Of a stretch of DNA of 64,000 nucleotides, positions 21,730 through 35,637 are shown one piece after another. The notes beneath the pieces are model-generated. The model did not search any database, was not told the origin of the DNA, and worked only from the letters and a program-made list of their open reading frames with translations. Numbering within the stretch: the stretch's first letter is position 1; the number at the start of each line of letters is the position of its first letter. This DNA is from Spirodela intermedia (taxonomy: Eukaryota > Streptophyta > Magnoliopsida > Alismatales > Araceae), in NCBI GenBank assembly GCA_902729315.2, contig LR746272.1, positions 10,038,327 through 10,102,326 of the forward strand. The letters run 5' to 3'. The position numbers and the translations under genes were made by a program.

Positions 21730-24700
21730 ATGTTGCATCCCGTCGACATGAATGGCAAGAAGCCGAGGGCCATTGTGGGCTCGGGGCTCGATTCTATTTC
21801 CGATCGGTTCCACTCGGCTATCACCACCTTCGATGGCAATAAGCCCGACTCCAAGGATTTCGATTTGGGGTCTCCGGTCTCCCCACTAGGGAACAGGCCT
21901 ACCTCCACCGCCATCACCAACACCAGCAGTAGCTCCAGTTCGTCTGGCTCGGTCACCGGGAGAACTGGCTCTAATGCCGTCGCGAGGAAGAAGTACGACG
22001 GCAAGAGTCATTCCGGCGAGCTCGGGGGCTCCGGCGAAAGCCACCCGGCGGCCGTCGACAGCCCCGTTTCGTTGGGGCAGAGAAATTGGAAACCTGGGCA
22101 TCGACGGTCAGGTTCTGGCCAGTTAATCTTCTCCGGCGGCAGCGCTGGCGGTGGTGGGGGGAGTAGCTCTGCGACCTCCCCAATCACCAATGTGCTGCCA
22201 ACGGGGAACATCTGCCCGTCGGGAAAGCTTGGAAAGACGGGCATGATGAGCCGCAGCACGCCGAGGAGCGACGTGCTGGGTTCCGGCACGGGGAATTACG
22301 GGCACGGCAGCATAATGCGAGGCGGTGCTGGGCCGGGGAGGCCGCCGGCCGAATGTTCCCCATCTACAGGTAGTCCTGAGATGGCGGCGGCGACTGCAGT
22401 GAGGCGGGCGATGGCGAGCACGGATCCGGAGGAGGTGAAGAAGGCCGGAAACGAACAGTACAAGATGGGTCATTTCTCGGATGCGCTGAAGCTGTATAAT
22501 CGGGCGATCTCGATGTGCCCAGCTAATGCCACCTGCCACAGTAACCGGGCGGCGGCGCTAATTGGGTTGGGGAGGCTGGCTGATGCAGTGAGGGAATGCG
22601 AGGAGGCTGTGAAGCTTGATCCATCTTACTGGCGCGCTCACCAGAGACTGGCTTCCCTGTACATCAGGTGAGGGTGACCTTCTATGGAGTCGGCTGATTA
22701 GATCCCCATTTTATCTCCGTTCCTTCGTGCGTTCCTCTGGCTCTTTATTAGCAAAGTTGGGTCCTGTTTCAGTAAGTGAGAAGAGATAGAGAGAGGGAGA
22801 GGGAGAGGGAGAGAGGTTTCTTTACGTTGTTTTGTTCCAATGCAGCCGTTTCTTGCTAGATTCCAGTGTCCTAGATATGGGTTGATGAAAGACCTGAATG
22901 CCATAGGCCGTAGGTTACGTTTAGTTTCAATCTTTTTGTTTTTCTTATAAAAATAAGGAAGAAAATTTCATCTGTTTTCTTGCATGCCTCGCGTCATTGA
23001 TTTTCATGTTTCTGCTTTCTATATTTCATATTTTTCGTGCCTTCACTGGCATATTCTCCCTTTTTAGCCTTCCAAACAGATGTTGATCTCCATGAGTTCT
23101 CATGAGAATTTCCATGATTTGTGTCGATTCAATTCAATGAATGCTTTCTTTCCCATTACAGAAACCTCCCTTGCTACCCTCATCACAGTGGATGAGGAAC
23201 AAGGGCGTGAGGGTTCCGTTCTTCCTCGCAGACAGGGAATTGATTTGACACGAACTCATGTTATCCCGACAATCTGCAGGTTAGGCATGGTTGAGAGTGC
23301 GCAGAAGCATATCTACGCTGGGCAGCAGCTGGATCAGGTAGAATTGCAGAAAGTGCAGGCGGTCGAGAGGCATTTGAAAAGGTGCGCAGATGTCAGGAAG
23401 ATCAAAGACTGGGCGAGTGTGTTGAGAGAAAGCGAAGCTGCCATTGAAGCTGGAGCAGATTCTTCCTCATTGGTGGCCATTCTCAACTTGGTTTCTCTGC
23501 GATTCTCAAGCGAAGGAGAAGTAATATAAGCTCTAATTGTTTTTTAATCTGTCAGCTATTCGCTGCAAAGGCAGAAGCTCTTCTCCGACTCCATCAACTG
23601 GAGGAAGCCGATTCGATCTTAGCAAAAGCTTCAAAGCTAGAATTCTCCCTCACAGGCGCCTCCCAGACTTCCTTCTTCGGCATGCAATCAAATGCCTACC
23701 TGTTCTTTGTCCAGGCTCTGGTGGAGATGGCGCTGGGGAGGTGAGGTTTCTGGGTATAGGATTATTCTGCAAGATAACGATAATCTCCGATGGGTGAGAT
23801 GGGTTGATGGATCTTTTACAGGTTTGAGAATGCAGTTTCTGCAGCCGAGAAGGCGGCCCGTGCAGATCCCAGGAGCTCCGAAGTTGCCACCGTCCTCGCC
23901 AATGTGAGGGCCGTGGCTAGAGCCAGGTCTCGGGGGAACGAGCTGTTCAAGGCCGGCATGTTCGTCGAGGCCTGTGGAGCATATGGGGAGGGCCTGAGAT
24001 TCGACCCTTCCAATCCCGTTCTGTACTGTAACAGGGCCGCTTGCCTCTCGAAGCTCGGGCAATGGGAGAAGTCCGTCCAGGACTGCAACGAGGCCCTCAG
24101 AATCCACCCCAACTACGCAAAGGCTCTCCTCCGAAGGGCTGCCTCCAATGGCAAGGTGAAGAGATTAACCGGGGTCTCCTCTGCTTTTCATGGCTTGTTT
24201 TTGGCTGAGAATTGTCGCTGTGCTCTGAAACTCTCAGCTCGAAAGGTGGGCGGAGGCCGTCCGAGACTACGAGCTCCTGCGGAAGCAGCTCCCTGGGGAC
24301 AACGAGGTCGCTGAAGCTCTGTTCCACGCCCAGGTGGCTTTGAAGACGGCCCGAGGGGAGGAGGTTTCCAATCTGAAGTTCGGGGGAGAGGTTGAGAAGA
24401 TCTCTGGCGTGGAGCACTTCCGTGCCGCCATCTCCTTGCCCGGTGAGCTTCCTTCGCTATAGCTTCTCTCACTGAGTCAACTAAGAGACCGTCTCTTCAA
24501 AACCCTGAGCGGAGATGTTCATTACCCGTGAACATTGGCCGATGAAACCGTCGGCTTGATCTCACTCACTCATCCCGACTCAGGCGAAAGTTTCTTGGAT
24601 GATTGCAGGCGTCTCCGTCGTCCACTTCATGTCTGGTCTGAACCAGCAGTGCCTCCAGATTTCGCCATTTGTGGACTCCCTGTGCACTAGATATCCGTCT

Positions 24701-24976
24701 GTAAATTTCCTCAAGGTAGGAGCCCCGGGAATATTCCCATGAAGCAGGCTCATCTTCACAGGCGCTGTTCCGAAGAAGAAATCATTCGCTGAAACTGAAA
24801 CTCCCTTGGTGCTTGTCAAACAGGTGGACGTGGATGAGAGCCCAGATGTGGCGAGCTCGGAGAGCGTGAGGATTGTCCCCACGTTCAAGATCTACAAGCA
24901 GGGGTCTAGAGTGAAGGAGATGATCTGCCCCAGCAGGCAGGTGTTGGAGTACTCGGTGAGACATTACGGCATTTAG
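21730..24976 (+). CDS. TTL: TPR and thioredoxin-like (TTL) protein
   Basis: Scaffold protein of the TTL family, which links TPR-mediated Hsp90 or receptor binding to brassinosteroid signalling, cellulose synthesis and osmotic tolerance. Seven exons, 21730-22667, 23280-23472, 23556-23740, 23822-24155, 24238-24442, 24609-24715 and 24824-24976, give 704 aa; family members are about 690-700. The first about 220 residues are a disordered Ser/Gly-rich region with [13 protein letters not shown], a family signature. TPR units begin at about residue 236 ([20 protein letters not shown]) and a second set at about 430 ([19 protein letters not shown]). The C-terminal thioredoxin fold (from about 615) has [10 protein letters not shown] instead of a CxxC active site, followed by [21 protein letters not shown], so redox catalysis is not expected. 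A second ATG six codons in is an alternative start. Confidence 0.94.
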
Positions 24977-27900
24977 GTGGTGCTCATTGTAGGTCCTCCG
25001 CCGCCGCCGGCAGGTAGATATCTACCAACTCTCGCAGTAGTGAGCCAGGCAGATTGTAATTCCTCGTAGGGATCGGTTGGGCCCAGAGAATAGCGTCATT
25101 TTTTCTTCCTCCCCGGCCCCTTCTCTGCTTCTTTCGACTCCATTGCCAGCCGCATTCATTCCTTCCATTTTCCCCAGCCCCATTTTTCCAGTCGTTGCCT
25201 CTTCAGCTTAGGCAGGCCTTTATTGTTCTTAGATATCCCGTTCGACCACCCTCCTTGTTCAGAGATGCTGGAGAGTCTGTACCATTGATTGGGTCCTGTG
25301 CTGGGTTGGGAGAAGGGCTGTTGTATATAGGGTATATTACCAAAGCACGGGGGCCACGAAGAGATAGAGAGATACAGAGAGAGAGAGAGAGAGAGTGAAT
25401 GTTCTTGGTGGATACTGCAGAGCCCCTGCTCTCTATTGCTGCCGTTTACTTCATCATTCGGGATTTGCAGAGGTTGGGGGGCCTGTCACCGCTCGATGAT
25501 GCTGTTGCCGCTGGTTTTAGACGGATGTCGTGTGCTACCCCATTTCTTCCATGTCAATGAATAAAACTTCCAATTTATTCCTTTTCTCCTTTCAGCCTAT
25601 CTTCATCATCATCGCCCGTGCGCTGCCTCCGCCATCTGCGTCATTATTGTTTCGTCCGCTCCCCCCTCAGTGGTCCCTTCCTTTCACCATTAGAAAATAA
25701 TGGGTCTTTGCCTAATCAGTATATATATATGAGAGAGAGAGAGAGCGGACAGCTGCACTGCATCACGAAGATAGGACAGAGGGGGAGGGTGTACTGTGGG
25801 CCTTCGAGGGGGAGGCGGGGGTTTCTTGTCCCAGGGTTGTTGGGAGCATTGATTGTGGTGGCGGGGCCGAATTTATCTCCGATCTACGGCGCTTTCCTCG
25901 TCTGCATACGTCAAAAGCCCAGAAGGCTTAATAGAAATCCCACGCTCTCCGGGGACAGACGTGGCCTGCCGCCCTGTTCTCCACAACGAAGCACTTCTGC
26001 CTCTAGGTGTGTGCGGACTGGGCTCTAGCAGAAGACCCCAAGCTCCGATTTTCCCATGTTTCTTTCCTCCTCCAGGGCACGCAGAGGGAAAACGGCTTTT
26101 AGCATTAACTCCGGCTACCCTCCCCTACTTGTCCTCTCTGCGCCCTGCCAGACAACCAAGCCCAGCATAGTAACGGCAGGCTCCTTCATCCGCGTCTCCA
26201 TCCACCCTTCTCTCTCTCTCTCTCTCTCTGCGTCTCTATTGTGGGTCGCAGGCGGCAGCCCGTGATGGGTGTCCTCCGAAGTATATCACGGAAGGGAATG
26301 TGGTTGGGTAAGCGTCCTCGTGGGTAGTTTTCCTTTTTACGATTTCCCATTGTTGGACAATACGTGTTCTCGGCTATTCGTGTCCGGGCGCGGGAGGATG
26401 TGTGGGTGATCTATTATACCAGGCGCAGTCGAGCGGTTCCATGGATTCGTTTAAGGTTAAAGTTTTTTGTTTCTCCAATATGTCGGCTTTATACTATAGC
26501 TGTTCATGTGGCAGTCCATCCCCTCGGGTGGGACTTCCAGCTAAGATCGCGCTCCTGACCCAAACCCGAGAGGGCCATCTGTCCGACGGTCGCGGGCGAG
26601 GGGAAAGAGGGAGAGAAACGAGTCGGCTTCCGGCGCTGTCGAACCTACCTTCCATGAGAGTACCTCTTTCCCTGAGTGAAGCCGAAAGGAGGGCGCTAGA
26701 AGAGAGAGATTTGCAGTCAACCCGACTGTGTCTTCGGGGGAGTGGCTCTTCTCTCCAGCGCCGCCGGGGAAGGAGGGAAGGAGGGAAGGAGGCGCTCCAG
26801 TGGGGATCAGGAGGAGGGCAGTGAATCGGACCCCGGCGGCCCCGGAGAGACCGGCCGGAAATGCAGGCGCAGGCACACGAGCGCGTTACTGTACAAAGTA
26901 GAGGACGCATCAGGAATATAATTTATGATAGAACCTTTTCATGAGGAGTTCTTCGACTGAAATAAATCCGCATGAAGGCTCCTCCCCCGTGGGGTCGCAT
27001 TATTGTTTCTTGCACTAGCTTAGGATCCCCCCTGTGGCCCGTGAACGGGCGCTGCTACCGCCGATGCCGCTGCCATGATGATTCCCCCCGCCGCCGGTCG
27101 CCGGCAAGGCTGACCGGCCTCGTGGATAATAACACACCCACAGAGTCTCGGTATCGCATGCACAGTCCACGAATAATAGAGATTTCGTCTCAAACGGACA
27201 AACTTCTACCGTCGATCGCGTGCCGATTGGCCTCTCCACCGAGAGGGGCTCTCCAAAGCCCGCAGAGCGGCTGCCCGTGTGGTGAGTTTTCTCGCGCGTC
27301 CGCTTCTCGGCGGCTCCGCTCTCCTTTTCGGCCATTAATCGGCTCTGCAAAACAATGACGTACGATTGCACGGTCAGTAGGGCACGAGCTCTCCCGTTTT
27401 GAAATTTCTCGAAACGACACCTGTTACCTGCCTTCCTCTCACGAGCTGCTCGCTGCAGAGCTTGCTACAGTCCATCAGTCTGTACTCTTACCTTTTTACT
27501 GTGTCCCGTGTCCTCGCGCCGACGTTTTAATCTCCTTGTTAAATATCCCTCTCGTTTCTTCCCTTCCACTGTTGCAGACGTTAACCTGCAAACACGAGCC
27601 CTAGATCCTTCTGGCGACCTTGGTCACCGAGAAGCTCTCTAGCTCCAGTGCTTCACGTTGTCACCTCGGCAAAGATGAGGTTGGATGTTGAGCCGCCCCC
27701 GGCTCCTGCGACTAGTACTGGTAGATACTTCGCCATTCCATACAGTTCGCAGGCGACCAGTGAAACCAATTTGGTCAGTTCTCCATTGTCGATCGCTCCG
27801 AGGGTATGCTCACATCGTCAACGTTTTTCATTGACTTGATCTCCTTTGTCAACTCGTGTCGTTTCAGAAGCCAACCTCCGCCTACACGTTCGAGGTCTAC

Positions 27901-30900
27901 TCGTAGGCCTATTCAAATGTGCAGGTTTTCCCAAGCTTGGGGCAGTTTAAGGTCAATGCGGCTGGCGCGAGTAAGGGCAATCCAGGTAGATCGGGTGGAG
28001 GTGGGCTGGAGAGAAACGTTAGGGTACTTCATTTGGCCGTCAACTAAATGGTATTTTGCTCCAGCTTTATGACTCCGTAGACCCAAAGCTTGAAACCTCC
28101 ACAGACATTCGAGGACCCCCGTGGTTGCCAGATAGAACGCCGCCATTTGGGAACTGAAAGAAAGGCCCATCAGACGTTCGTTGGTCAACGGACCTCGGCC
28201 CATCCAAGGTGGAGGCCGCTCATCAAATGGAACAAGCTGTGGCCATTCAACAACGGCATCAGGCGTTAGTAAGAGGCACTTGTTTGACGATGATTTTATA
28301 GGACCAACCAATCAAATACTGATATACATTGTAGCTTTCATTTGTACATTGCTGGATGACAGAACAATCATTGGTTCGCTCGAGATTATATCAAACATCA
28401 GAGACGACGAGCAGTGGATTGTGACGAACGTGGGCTTGTTGCAGGAAAAGCGGATAATCCGTTCTCTCTCACACACACACACGCAACATACCGGACGATC
28501 AACTACGCACGTTGATGGATCAGTCACGTGGATTGGAGAGGGGGCGGACAAGCGACTGGACAGAAAAGAGTAGGGAGGCCCCAAAGTGAGACCACGAGGG
28601 TTCATATAGTCCACGAAATGCGCCTCGTGGGCCAAAAAGGGGCGAGGAAAGGATTCGCCAAAGCTCTCAGGATCCACAGCCAAAGGGGAACAGCTCGCGT
28701 CGTCTTTGTCGCTCTCTCCCGCTCTGAGGGGACGCACATGGCTGGGACGTCCTGCGGCATCTCGGGGTGCCACGGCAGAGCGTGGGCCGGCAGGCGCCGC
28801 CTACGCCTCGCTTGGCAGACGCCGCGATGATGAGGGGGATTCCCATGATTATTCGTCCCGCCGAGGAGGCCATCTCGTTGTCACGGGGGTCTCCGACTCC
28901 AAAACCAATACGCCTTGAGTCCAGCAGCCCTATTTGTAATGGGCATATTAAAATATTTTCAGAATTTATGTGGTGATTAAAGGTGATAAAATGGCGGGCA
29001 TGGCCTGAGCCAAGACGACTTCAATTGGATTATCGATGTCCTTCATTTACATAACGTCTGAACCGGTCGAAGCGCAGAGGAAAGTCCAGACCGCAGCGCT
29101 CCAAGTACATCTAGCAAGGAAGGGGGGGAGAAAGAGAGAGCGAGAGAGAGATAGAGAGAGGATGCAGGGAAACCACCTGGCAGGAAAGAATGAACTTTGA
29201 CCTTTTACTATACATAAGGGAAGCTCAGATCAACTTGGATACGAAGTAAGGTGGGTCACGCCTATTTTCACTTCGTGGACTGACTCTGAGGCTTAAGCTA
29301 TGGAAATTCAGGCCGGACATGATTCCGACCTTACCTTAGTCATTGGAACAGCTAGATGTATTACAGAGCTTAGTCTCCTCCCATTGAATGTATTCATTCA
29401 GGCTAGGCCACTGAAAGCGATTAATGCTTAAAGGTTTGATATCATCGTAAACCGCTGGTCGTTCAACTGTAATCAGCGCATTATGGGTGGAGGAGATTCA
29501 CCCCCTTTGATTTGTTGATTTTATTATTTCACTAATGGTAAATATTTCTAATAAAAATCATTCAGTTCACGCAACATATTATCTCGAGATATAGCTCCCT
29601 TCATATTATGCTCAGGTTTACTTTGGAACCGTTCGTCATCGACACCGGCCCCCTGAATATAAGTAAAGTTTAGAATTCAGGGTCAAGGCTGAAGATCTAG
29701 TTGGGTAGTCTATCTCTCTTAGTAAATGTGGACCGGACTAAGTTCCTAATGACGTGGTGTGAAGCTCTTTCTAGCTGGCATCTTATCTTACACAACGTAT
29801 CCGCCGTCGTTTGGATTAATAAAACTGCATTGACGTCACCACACCAGACCGTGACGACCATCTAACTTCATCTTGACGTCAGATTGCAACAAGTCGCAAC
29901 TCTTTGAGGAAGATCTTACTCAATTTGGCCTAGGATCCGATTCTCTTAAATGCACATTATCTCTAATGTGTCTGTCTCATTAGATAAGACGCCGATCTGA
30001 TCGGAGATGTGGTTGCATATTCTAGAGGGGATTACATTTTGCATCATACATCCTCGTTTGTATGCCGTTGCATGCCTGTTTCACATGCTCTAAGATTGAT
30101 AGCGCCAGATTTCCGATAAGATCCCCATGGAGAGAATCTAAATCAAATGCAAATGCTTCTGATCGCCAATATCAGACTTTCGTCGAGGACCACAGGTTAA
30201 AAATAAAATCACGCAACGATATGGAAGTGCTCTCAATCTTCCATTTGTCAAGGATTTTGGGTTTCAATTTTCTGCGGCTGGTAAGGATGGTTCTGCATGA
30301 GTATCATCAGATCAATATAAAGTTACTCGTCTCGCTATTTTCATCAGAATTAAAAACATAAGTGTTGATGAGGAGCGTGCCTGTGGGTCTTGGTTCGGCT
30401 CCAGCTTCGAAAGAGTATGACTCGAGTATCCTTGACAACGGCATCTAAATATCCATCTTGGCGAAATAAAATCGAAAAGACCCGAGCCTCTACGCTCTGT
30501 GCCTAGGCATCTAGGGTTCCGGCTAATGAACTAAAGTACTTCGATCTCCGTTCCTCTGGGTAATGCGAGAGAGAGTATAAAAAGGAGGTGCACATGGGCC
30601 GAGAGCCGGTGCCGACGGCCCTCTAGAGAGTAAAGTTAAAGTTTCCCAGAAAGCTAGTGCGCATATACCTGTACCCATCTGTCCCCACTTGATATTGATT
30701 ATTTTCGTCCTTTTCTGTTTACATGAGGCGTTTATTCCACGTGGTCATATCTTACAAGTAAATTCCTCCCTCCCGCTCCCCTTAGGGAGACCAAGCGAAG
30801 AAAGGAAAACCTATCAAGCCCCCACAGTGCCCTCCATGTCCTAAAGCAGTTCTTCCTTTTGACGGAGGAAAGATGAACCTCTTCCCCTGCAACAGCGTCA

Positions 30901-31729
30901 CAGAAAAAAAGACAAATTTATAAGAGTAATACAGATCTAACCGGTGTTGATGTCAAAGGGTGTCAATGGTCTAAGTATGAAGCCCAGCGTAGCCAAATCC
31001 GTCGTAGTTATTTCAAAATTTGATATTAAAATCAAGTTCGAAAATAAAACTCCTGGGTCAACCAATCGTTCTCTGTGATAAGTCAACTTCGACGGAATCT
31101 CATGATTCATATATCTGGCATGGAAAATGTTGTTGAGTTATCTCTACGATGAACGGGTTCTCCCCTATCTACCTTTGCTTGGTCAGAGCTTGAGAAGGTC
31201 TTGGCCGGACACACCCATGGACAACCTTATCTCATGCATGCAAGTGGTCCCGCACGTAGCAGACCATGAGACGGTGCCGGAGGCTCAGTTTTCCAACCGA
31301 GGACGTGGAGGAGCTGAACTCAAGATCAAGACGAATGTCTTGGTGGGGGGAAAGAACTTCTGTCCCGATACTTGGAGAGTAAGATGAATCTTCTAGCATG
31401 ATTTCACTACTTCACTTCATCCGATTATGAGAATAAATCTCCAAAAGTCGTGACCTGACGACGTTAACTCAGAAATATAGCATGTTGTAATGACTTCCAA
31501 AGGACTTGACTCTTAGAGCACAATTCAAACTTTGCTAACACGTTAAATAACTGCCAGTCAATTGGAAGTATCATGCGGACGGAGGAGAGGGATAGTACCT
31601 GGTTGAGGTGCGCTTCGCGGGTAATGGAAGCTAGCTTTAGTATGGAAGAGGCGAAGTTCATGGATCCCGCGGTTTCCTTAATAAAAGCAAATAAAGCCAA
31701 TAGAACAATATACATTCACATCACGAAGT
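24977..31729. other. Gene-poor interval, 6.8 kb
   Basis: Begins with the TTL 3' flank. Scattered frames of 100-140 codons between 25.6 and 28.8 kb lie on both strands of GC-rich segments and match nothing I know. A strong TATA-like TATAAAAAG lies at about 30576-30584 on the plus strand, without a recognisable gene downstream. GA-rich runs occur at 25371-25396, 25731-25745 and 29128-29160. No tRNA or transposon domain was recognised. Confidence 0.45.
25560..25565 (+). terminator. Possible polyadenylation signal AATAAA of TTL
   Basis: A canonical AATAAA hexamer about 580 bp downstream of the TTL stop, followed by T-rich sequence. Plant signals are degenerate and a nearer site may be used. Confidence 0.3.
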
Positions 31730-33389
31730 CTAACTCCCCCAATTCATCAATGCCTGGAAAGTGCACAAGAGTACGAATGGCAAGTACCACAATCTGCCAA
31801 GCTCTTTTCCATTTGCCTGCAGCTAGCCATGAAATAGCATATCATATGTCGGTTTATAAACTGGGGAAAACCCAAATTGCTTGAAACGAATATCTATAGA
31901 CCGCGTACTTTTTAACTACGGTCTTTTAACGAATATTATGCCAATTTAAAAAGATCCAAGCATACCCGATCAACAGATGAAGTAAGAGCAATGGAAGCTG
32001 CCGAAGCAGAAGAAGTAGAAACGAGGCCGACGTTGTAAGCCATGCTTCCGTTGGGTTGGTACAGGCCGTAGTTCCTTTCTGAGGTTGGCCCGGGCTTCAA
32101 GTCCTCATTGAATAGCGCAAAAAGGTACACATCAAGGCCCTGGTTGGGCCTCAACGGGGTCCCCTCGTTCCTCAGCTGTCGGAGGAGAAGGTTCCTGTTG
32201 TATGCCTCCGCGTTCTCCGCCGTCGCCCCAACCTCGTCTGGGTCTCCTTTTGACGGCCACCCCGTCTCCGAAACCCTCACCTCGATGCCTCCGAAGCCCA
32301 TCTTGGCCATGGCGAAAATGACGGCGTCCACCTGGGCGTAGAGCATGTTGTCGTAGTTGAGCCGTGTGTAAGGGTCTGGTAAACCAGCGTTTGGATCGAG
32401 CAAAGCGTAACCTAGTGAAACCCTGTTTGGGTCCTCCTTGTAGGCGAAGTACGGATAGGCGTTGATCCAAAATGGAGACCCGGTCGCCGCCAAGAACTGC
32501 AAGAAAGGAACGATAAAACTGGCCAGCTCGGGCTGGAATGAGCCGGCAGAGGGAGGATAGGAGCTGCGGAGAACCGCCAAGGAATTGGCAGTAGAGACCA
32601 AGATGTAGCGATCGAGTCCCAACTGGACCAGGGCTCCGTGGATGCTGACCATGGCCGGGACGAGGTTCGCCATCAGAACGGGGTCGTCAGTTGTGTAGAC
32701 CTCGTTTCCTACAGCGATTCCTGCGATCTTCGTGCCGGGAAAATAAGGCTTCACGTGGGTCATTACCCACTGGAGGGCTTGCTGGGGGTCGGTCAAGTCG
32801 GTCACCATGTCATTGGGCACGGTCACAATGAGCTCGATGCCGGAGTTGGCAAATGTGGATAGGATCTGAGGGTTGGTGTCGTAGATCCTCGCCTTGCTGA
32901 TTTTGATGGAGGTCAGGAGGGCGAGTACATGGTCGGGTGGTGGTAGGTTGTTGGCGACTTGGCCGTAGTTGATACCGAGGCAGGAAGCTTCTCTTAGGAA
33001 ACTGAAATCTGCAAGAATCGAGTGTACAGTTTTCTCAATCACGAGCGCCGCTAGAAATCTCAAAAAAGTAATCCGGTGGGTCAGTTTTTCAATGATTAAG
33101 ATATAATTCAAGGGGCCGGGGCTCGAATGATGCAATAAGAAACAGATTTTGATGGGTCACATCAGATGTCACAAAAGGGAAATAACTGGAGGCATTTGTC
33201 ATTTGGCCTTCACTCTCCTTCTTGAGATCGGGGTATAATCCCTCACGAACGGACTCTTCGCAACCACAAAATTAACACAAACAGAATAAAAGCGGGTGGA
33301 AGGGTAAGCGAAGGAGCACCTGTGATAAGCAGAGATAACAAGAGGACGAGGTAAGCTCGTCTTGAATTGATGAACATGAAGACAGCCAT
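31730..33389 (-). CDS. GH17 glucan endo-1,3-beta-glucosidase, GPI-anchored type
   Basis: Family 17 endo-beta-1,3-glucanase that would cut callose in the wall or at plasmodesmata. Three exons on the minus strand, 33389-33320, 33008-31966 and 31816-31730, make 399 aa. Residues 1 to about 23 (MAVFMFINSRRAYLVLLLSLL) are a signal peptide. The mature part starts near CLGINYGQVANNLPPP. The acid/base Glu126 sits in AVGNEV and the nucleophile Glu271 in RVSETGWPSKGD. LFNEDLKPGPTSERNYGLY closes the barrel. A short last exon that I inferred by splicing encodes a Lys/Arg-containing spacer then WYLPFVLLCTFQALM, a hydrophobic end suited to GPI attachment. Without that exon the frame reads on to a stop at 31936. 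No CBM43 (X8) domain is present. Closest remembered relatives are Arabidopsis glucosidase 11/14-like proteins. Confidence 0.93.
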
Positions 33390-33602
33390 GAAAGAGAAAA
33401 GGGATGGAGTAGAGAAGCGAGCGAAGTACTTAAGGGAAGGGGAAGGTTGGAGGAAAGGGAAGGCTATCTTCAATTCCTTTCTTTGCTTGCTTGTCAACGC
33501 AAGGCAAGCGGAAGGGAGAGACGGCTTGGGGGTTTTCTTCTTGCCGTCTTCGCCTTCCAATTGCCTTCTCCAACGCACATTAGAGCTTGCTCAGACAGTT
33601 AT

Positions 33603-33610
33603 TCTATATA
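33603..33610 (-). promoter_or_regulatory. Candidate TATA box of GH17 gene
   Basis: TATATAGA on the minus strand, about 215 bp upstream of the GH17 start codon. Its position would leave a leader of roughly 180 nt. Assigned on sequence and distance alone. Confidence 0.4.
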
Positions 33611-35535
33611 TCTGGCCATTCCCCCGTGTATGCTGAGTGGGTCTCTCGTGCCATTGGAACCTTTAAGTCATCGTTGGTTTTATCTTTACAACGGCCCTAC
33701 CTGTACTACGAGATCCATCGTCACTGGTTTCTTTGCAGCTAAGGAAATAGAGAAAAAAACCCCGTGAAGAGGTATCACAAACAGTCTATCCATGCAATGT
33801 GCACGAAAGCGTCAAAAGAATGTTCAACGCCTATTACAATTTGATGAACTTAATGGCGAACGGGGAATCACCTCAAAAGGGTGATGTATGTGTATTTATA
33901 TCGACACACGTTTTATTTTATATTTCATCAGCATGTAATATTTTAACATGTCCCATCATATGGATGACAATGCCAATTTTATATACTCGGTATGCCATTT
34001 AATAACATAATCAGACAAGCCATTACTATGTTAGGAATTTAAAAAAGTATCACTGAAATAATTGGTAGTGGATAAAGTGACTCAGTATACGCGAGTCTTT
34101 TGGTTGTCCAGCATATTCTAAATAAGGTTCACCTTTTAGGATAAATTCAACCAGTATGGGTGTGTTTATTTATCTCACAAGCAATCTAATTCATTAAACT
34201 AATTAGATAAGAATAGGAAACACATGGACATTGAAAGGTCTGAAAAACGGCACAAGCTCTACGTGTGGATGGCTGAGCTGCGACGAATCCTTCTCGCGAC
34301 AACCTATATGCCAACAACGAAGCCTAGATTTAAAACGTAAAAAGGTTTTCCGATAGCATTCATGCATTTCCTAGATCATCAGGCTAGCGTTCTTTTCATT
34401 GAAAGGAGAAGAAGTGGAACGCATTTTTGGCCTCCTCGAATGAGGGAAAATGTTAGAGAGGAAAGATCTCGAGGTGATCAAAACCATTTCGAATAAAAGC
34501 CTGACAAATGATAGATTCTTCGGAGAGATGGAGATGCAGAAAGAATGACGGGGGAAACTACATGGACTAGGTATAGAATACGTGGTGATGGGGCCATGCG
34601 TACGCATGCAGCCTTCTCTTTTCTCACCTTTCTTTCCCCACCTTATCCAACTGTGTCTCTCCTTTTCTTGTCCGTGGGGTATACGTGACTGTGTTAACAC
34701 CCCCCCTACCCGCCCAAGAAAAGTGAAGGAAGAAGATGGCGACTGATATCCATAGCCATGCAAACAATGCCCGCTTTCGTTTAACGGATCTTCATAGTGA
34801 AGGAACTATATAAACTATTCTACGTTAATTTAGGATTATTTTCTCCACACCCATCCATGTATGTCCATATTACTTCAAGTTTGTATCTTTTTACCTAGTA
34901 TGTCTGAACACAGCAAAGATTTATTGGCGGTACATTTATTTTCACTTACGGGACTTGATTGTTGGTCCTATGTGGGCATAGGCTCGAGAGAAGCTTCTAC
35001 AACAGGACCGGAGCGTGTGGACCTGCATGAGAATCTCGATGCGGTAAAGATAGATGGAAGGATGAGTTGGAGTGCCATCTGCAGCATGTCATGTAGACGT
35101 GGAGCCAACGAATCGTCTGGTCAGCAAAGAGAAGGTGCCGGTGGGTGGGGGATGGGGCTCATCTCTTTCTCCCGATTCCGAATCACACAGTATCATTCGG
35201 CATCATTTCGAGAGGGCAAAGGTCCACGCTTCGCCTACGTTCCTTTCTCCAGAAAAATCGGAGAACCTTTGAGATAGAGGAGACCCCAAACGTATGGCCC
35301 CCTAAAGTGCTACATTTTCCCTCTTCGTAAGGTGCTATCCGTTGATTCCCAGCATATCTTGCTCTCAGGCCTCTTTCAGGGGCTGGTTCGATATTCCACT
35401 TCAGTCGGCTTAGGGTAGTCCGGATAATCCCAAGTGTTCAATCGCAATCGAGGTCGAATAAATGAGAACGGCCCCGGAGTGAGGCCCATCCTATTCTGTT
35501 CTTCCACACTATGCTTGTGAAGATGTGGATGTGCG

Positions 35536-35637
<102 letters not shown>

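Noticed and set aside
29065-29110. GAGGAAAGTCC, resembling a conserved core piece of RNase P/MRP RNA
   Set aside because: Only an 11-nt match; I could not find the partner core motif or a pol III promoter around it.
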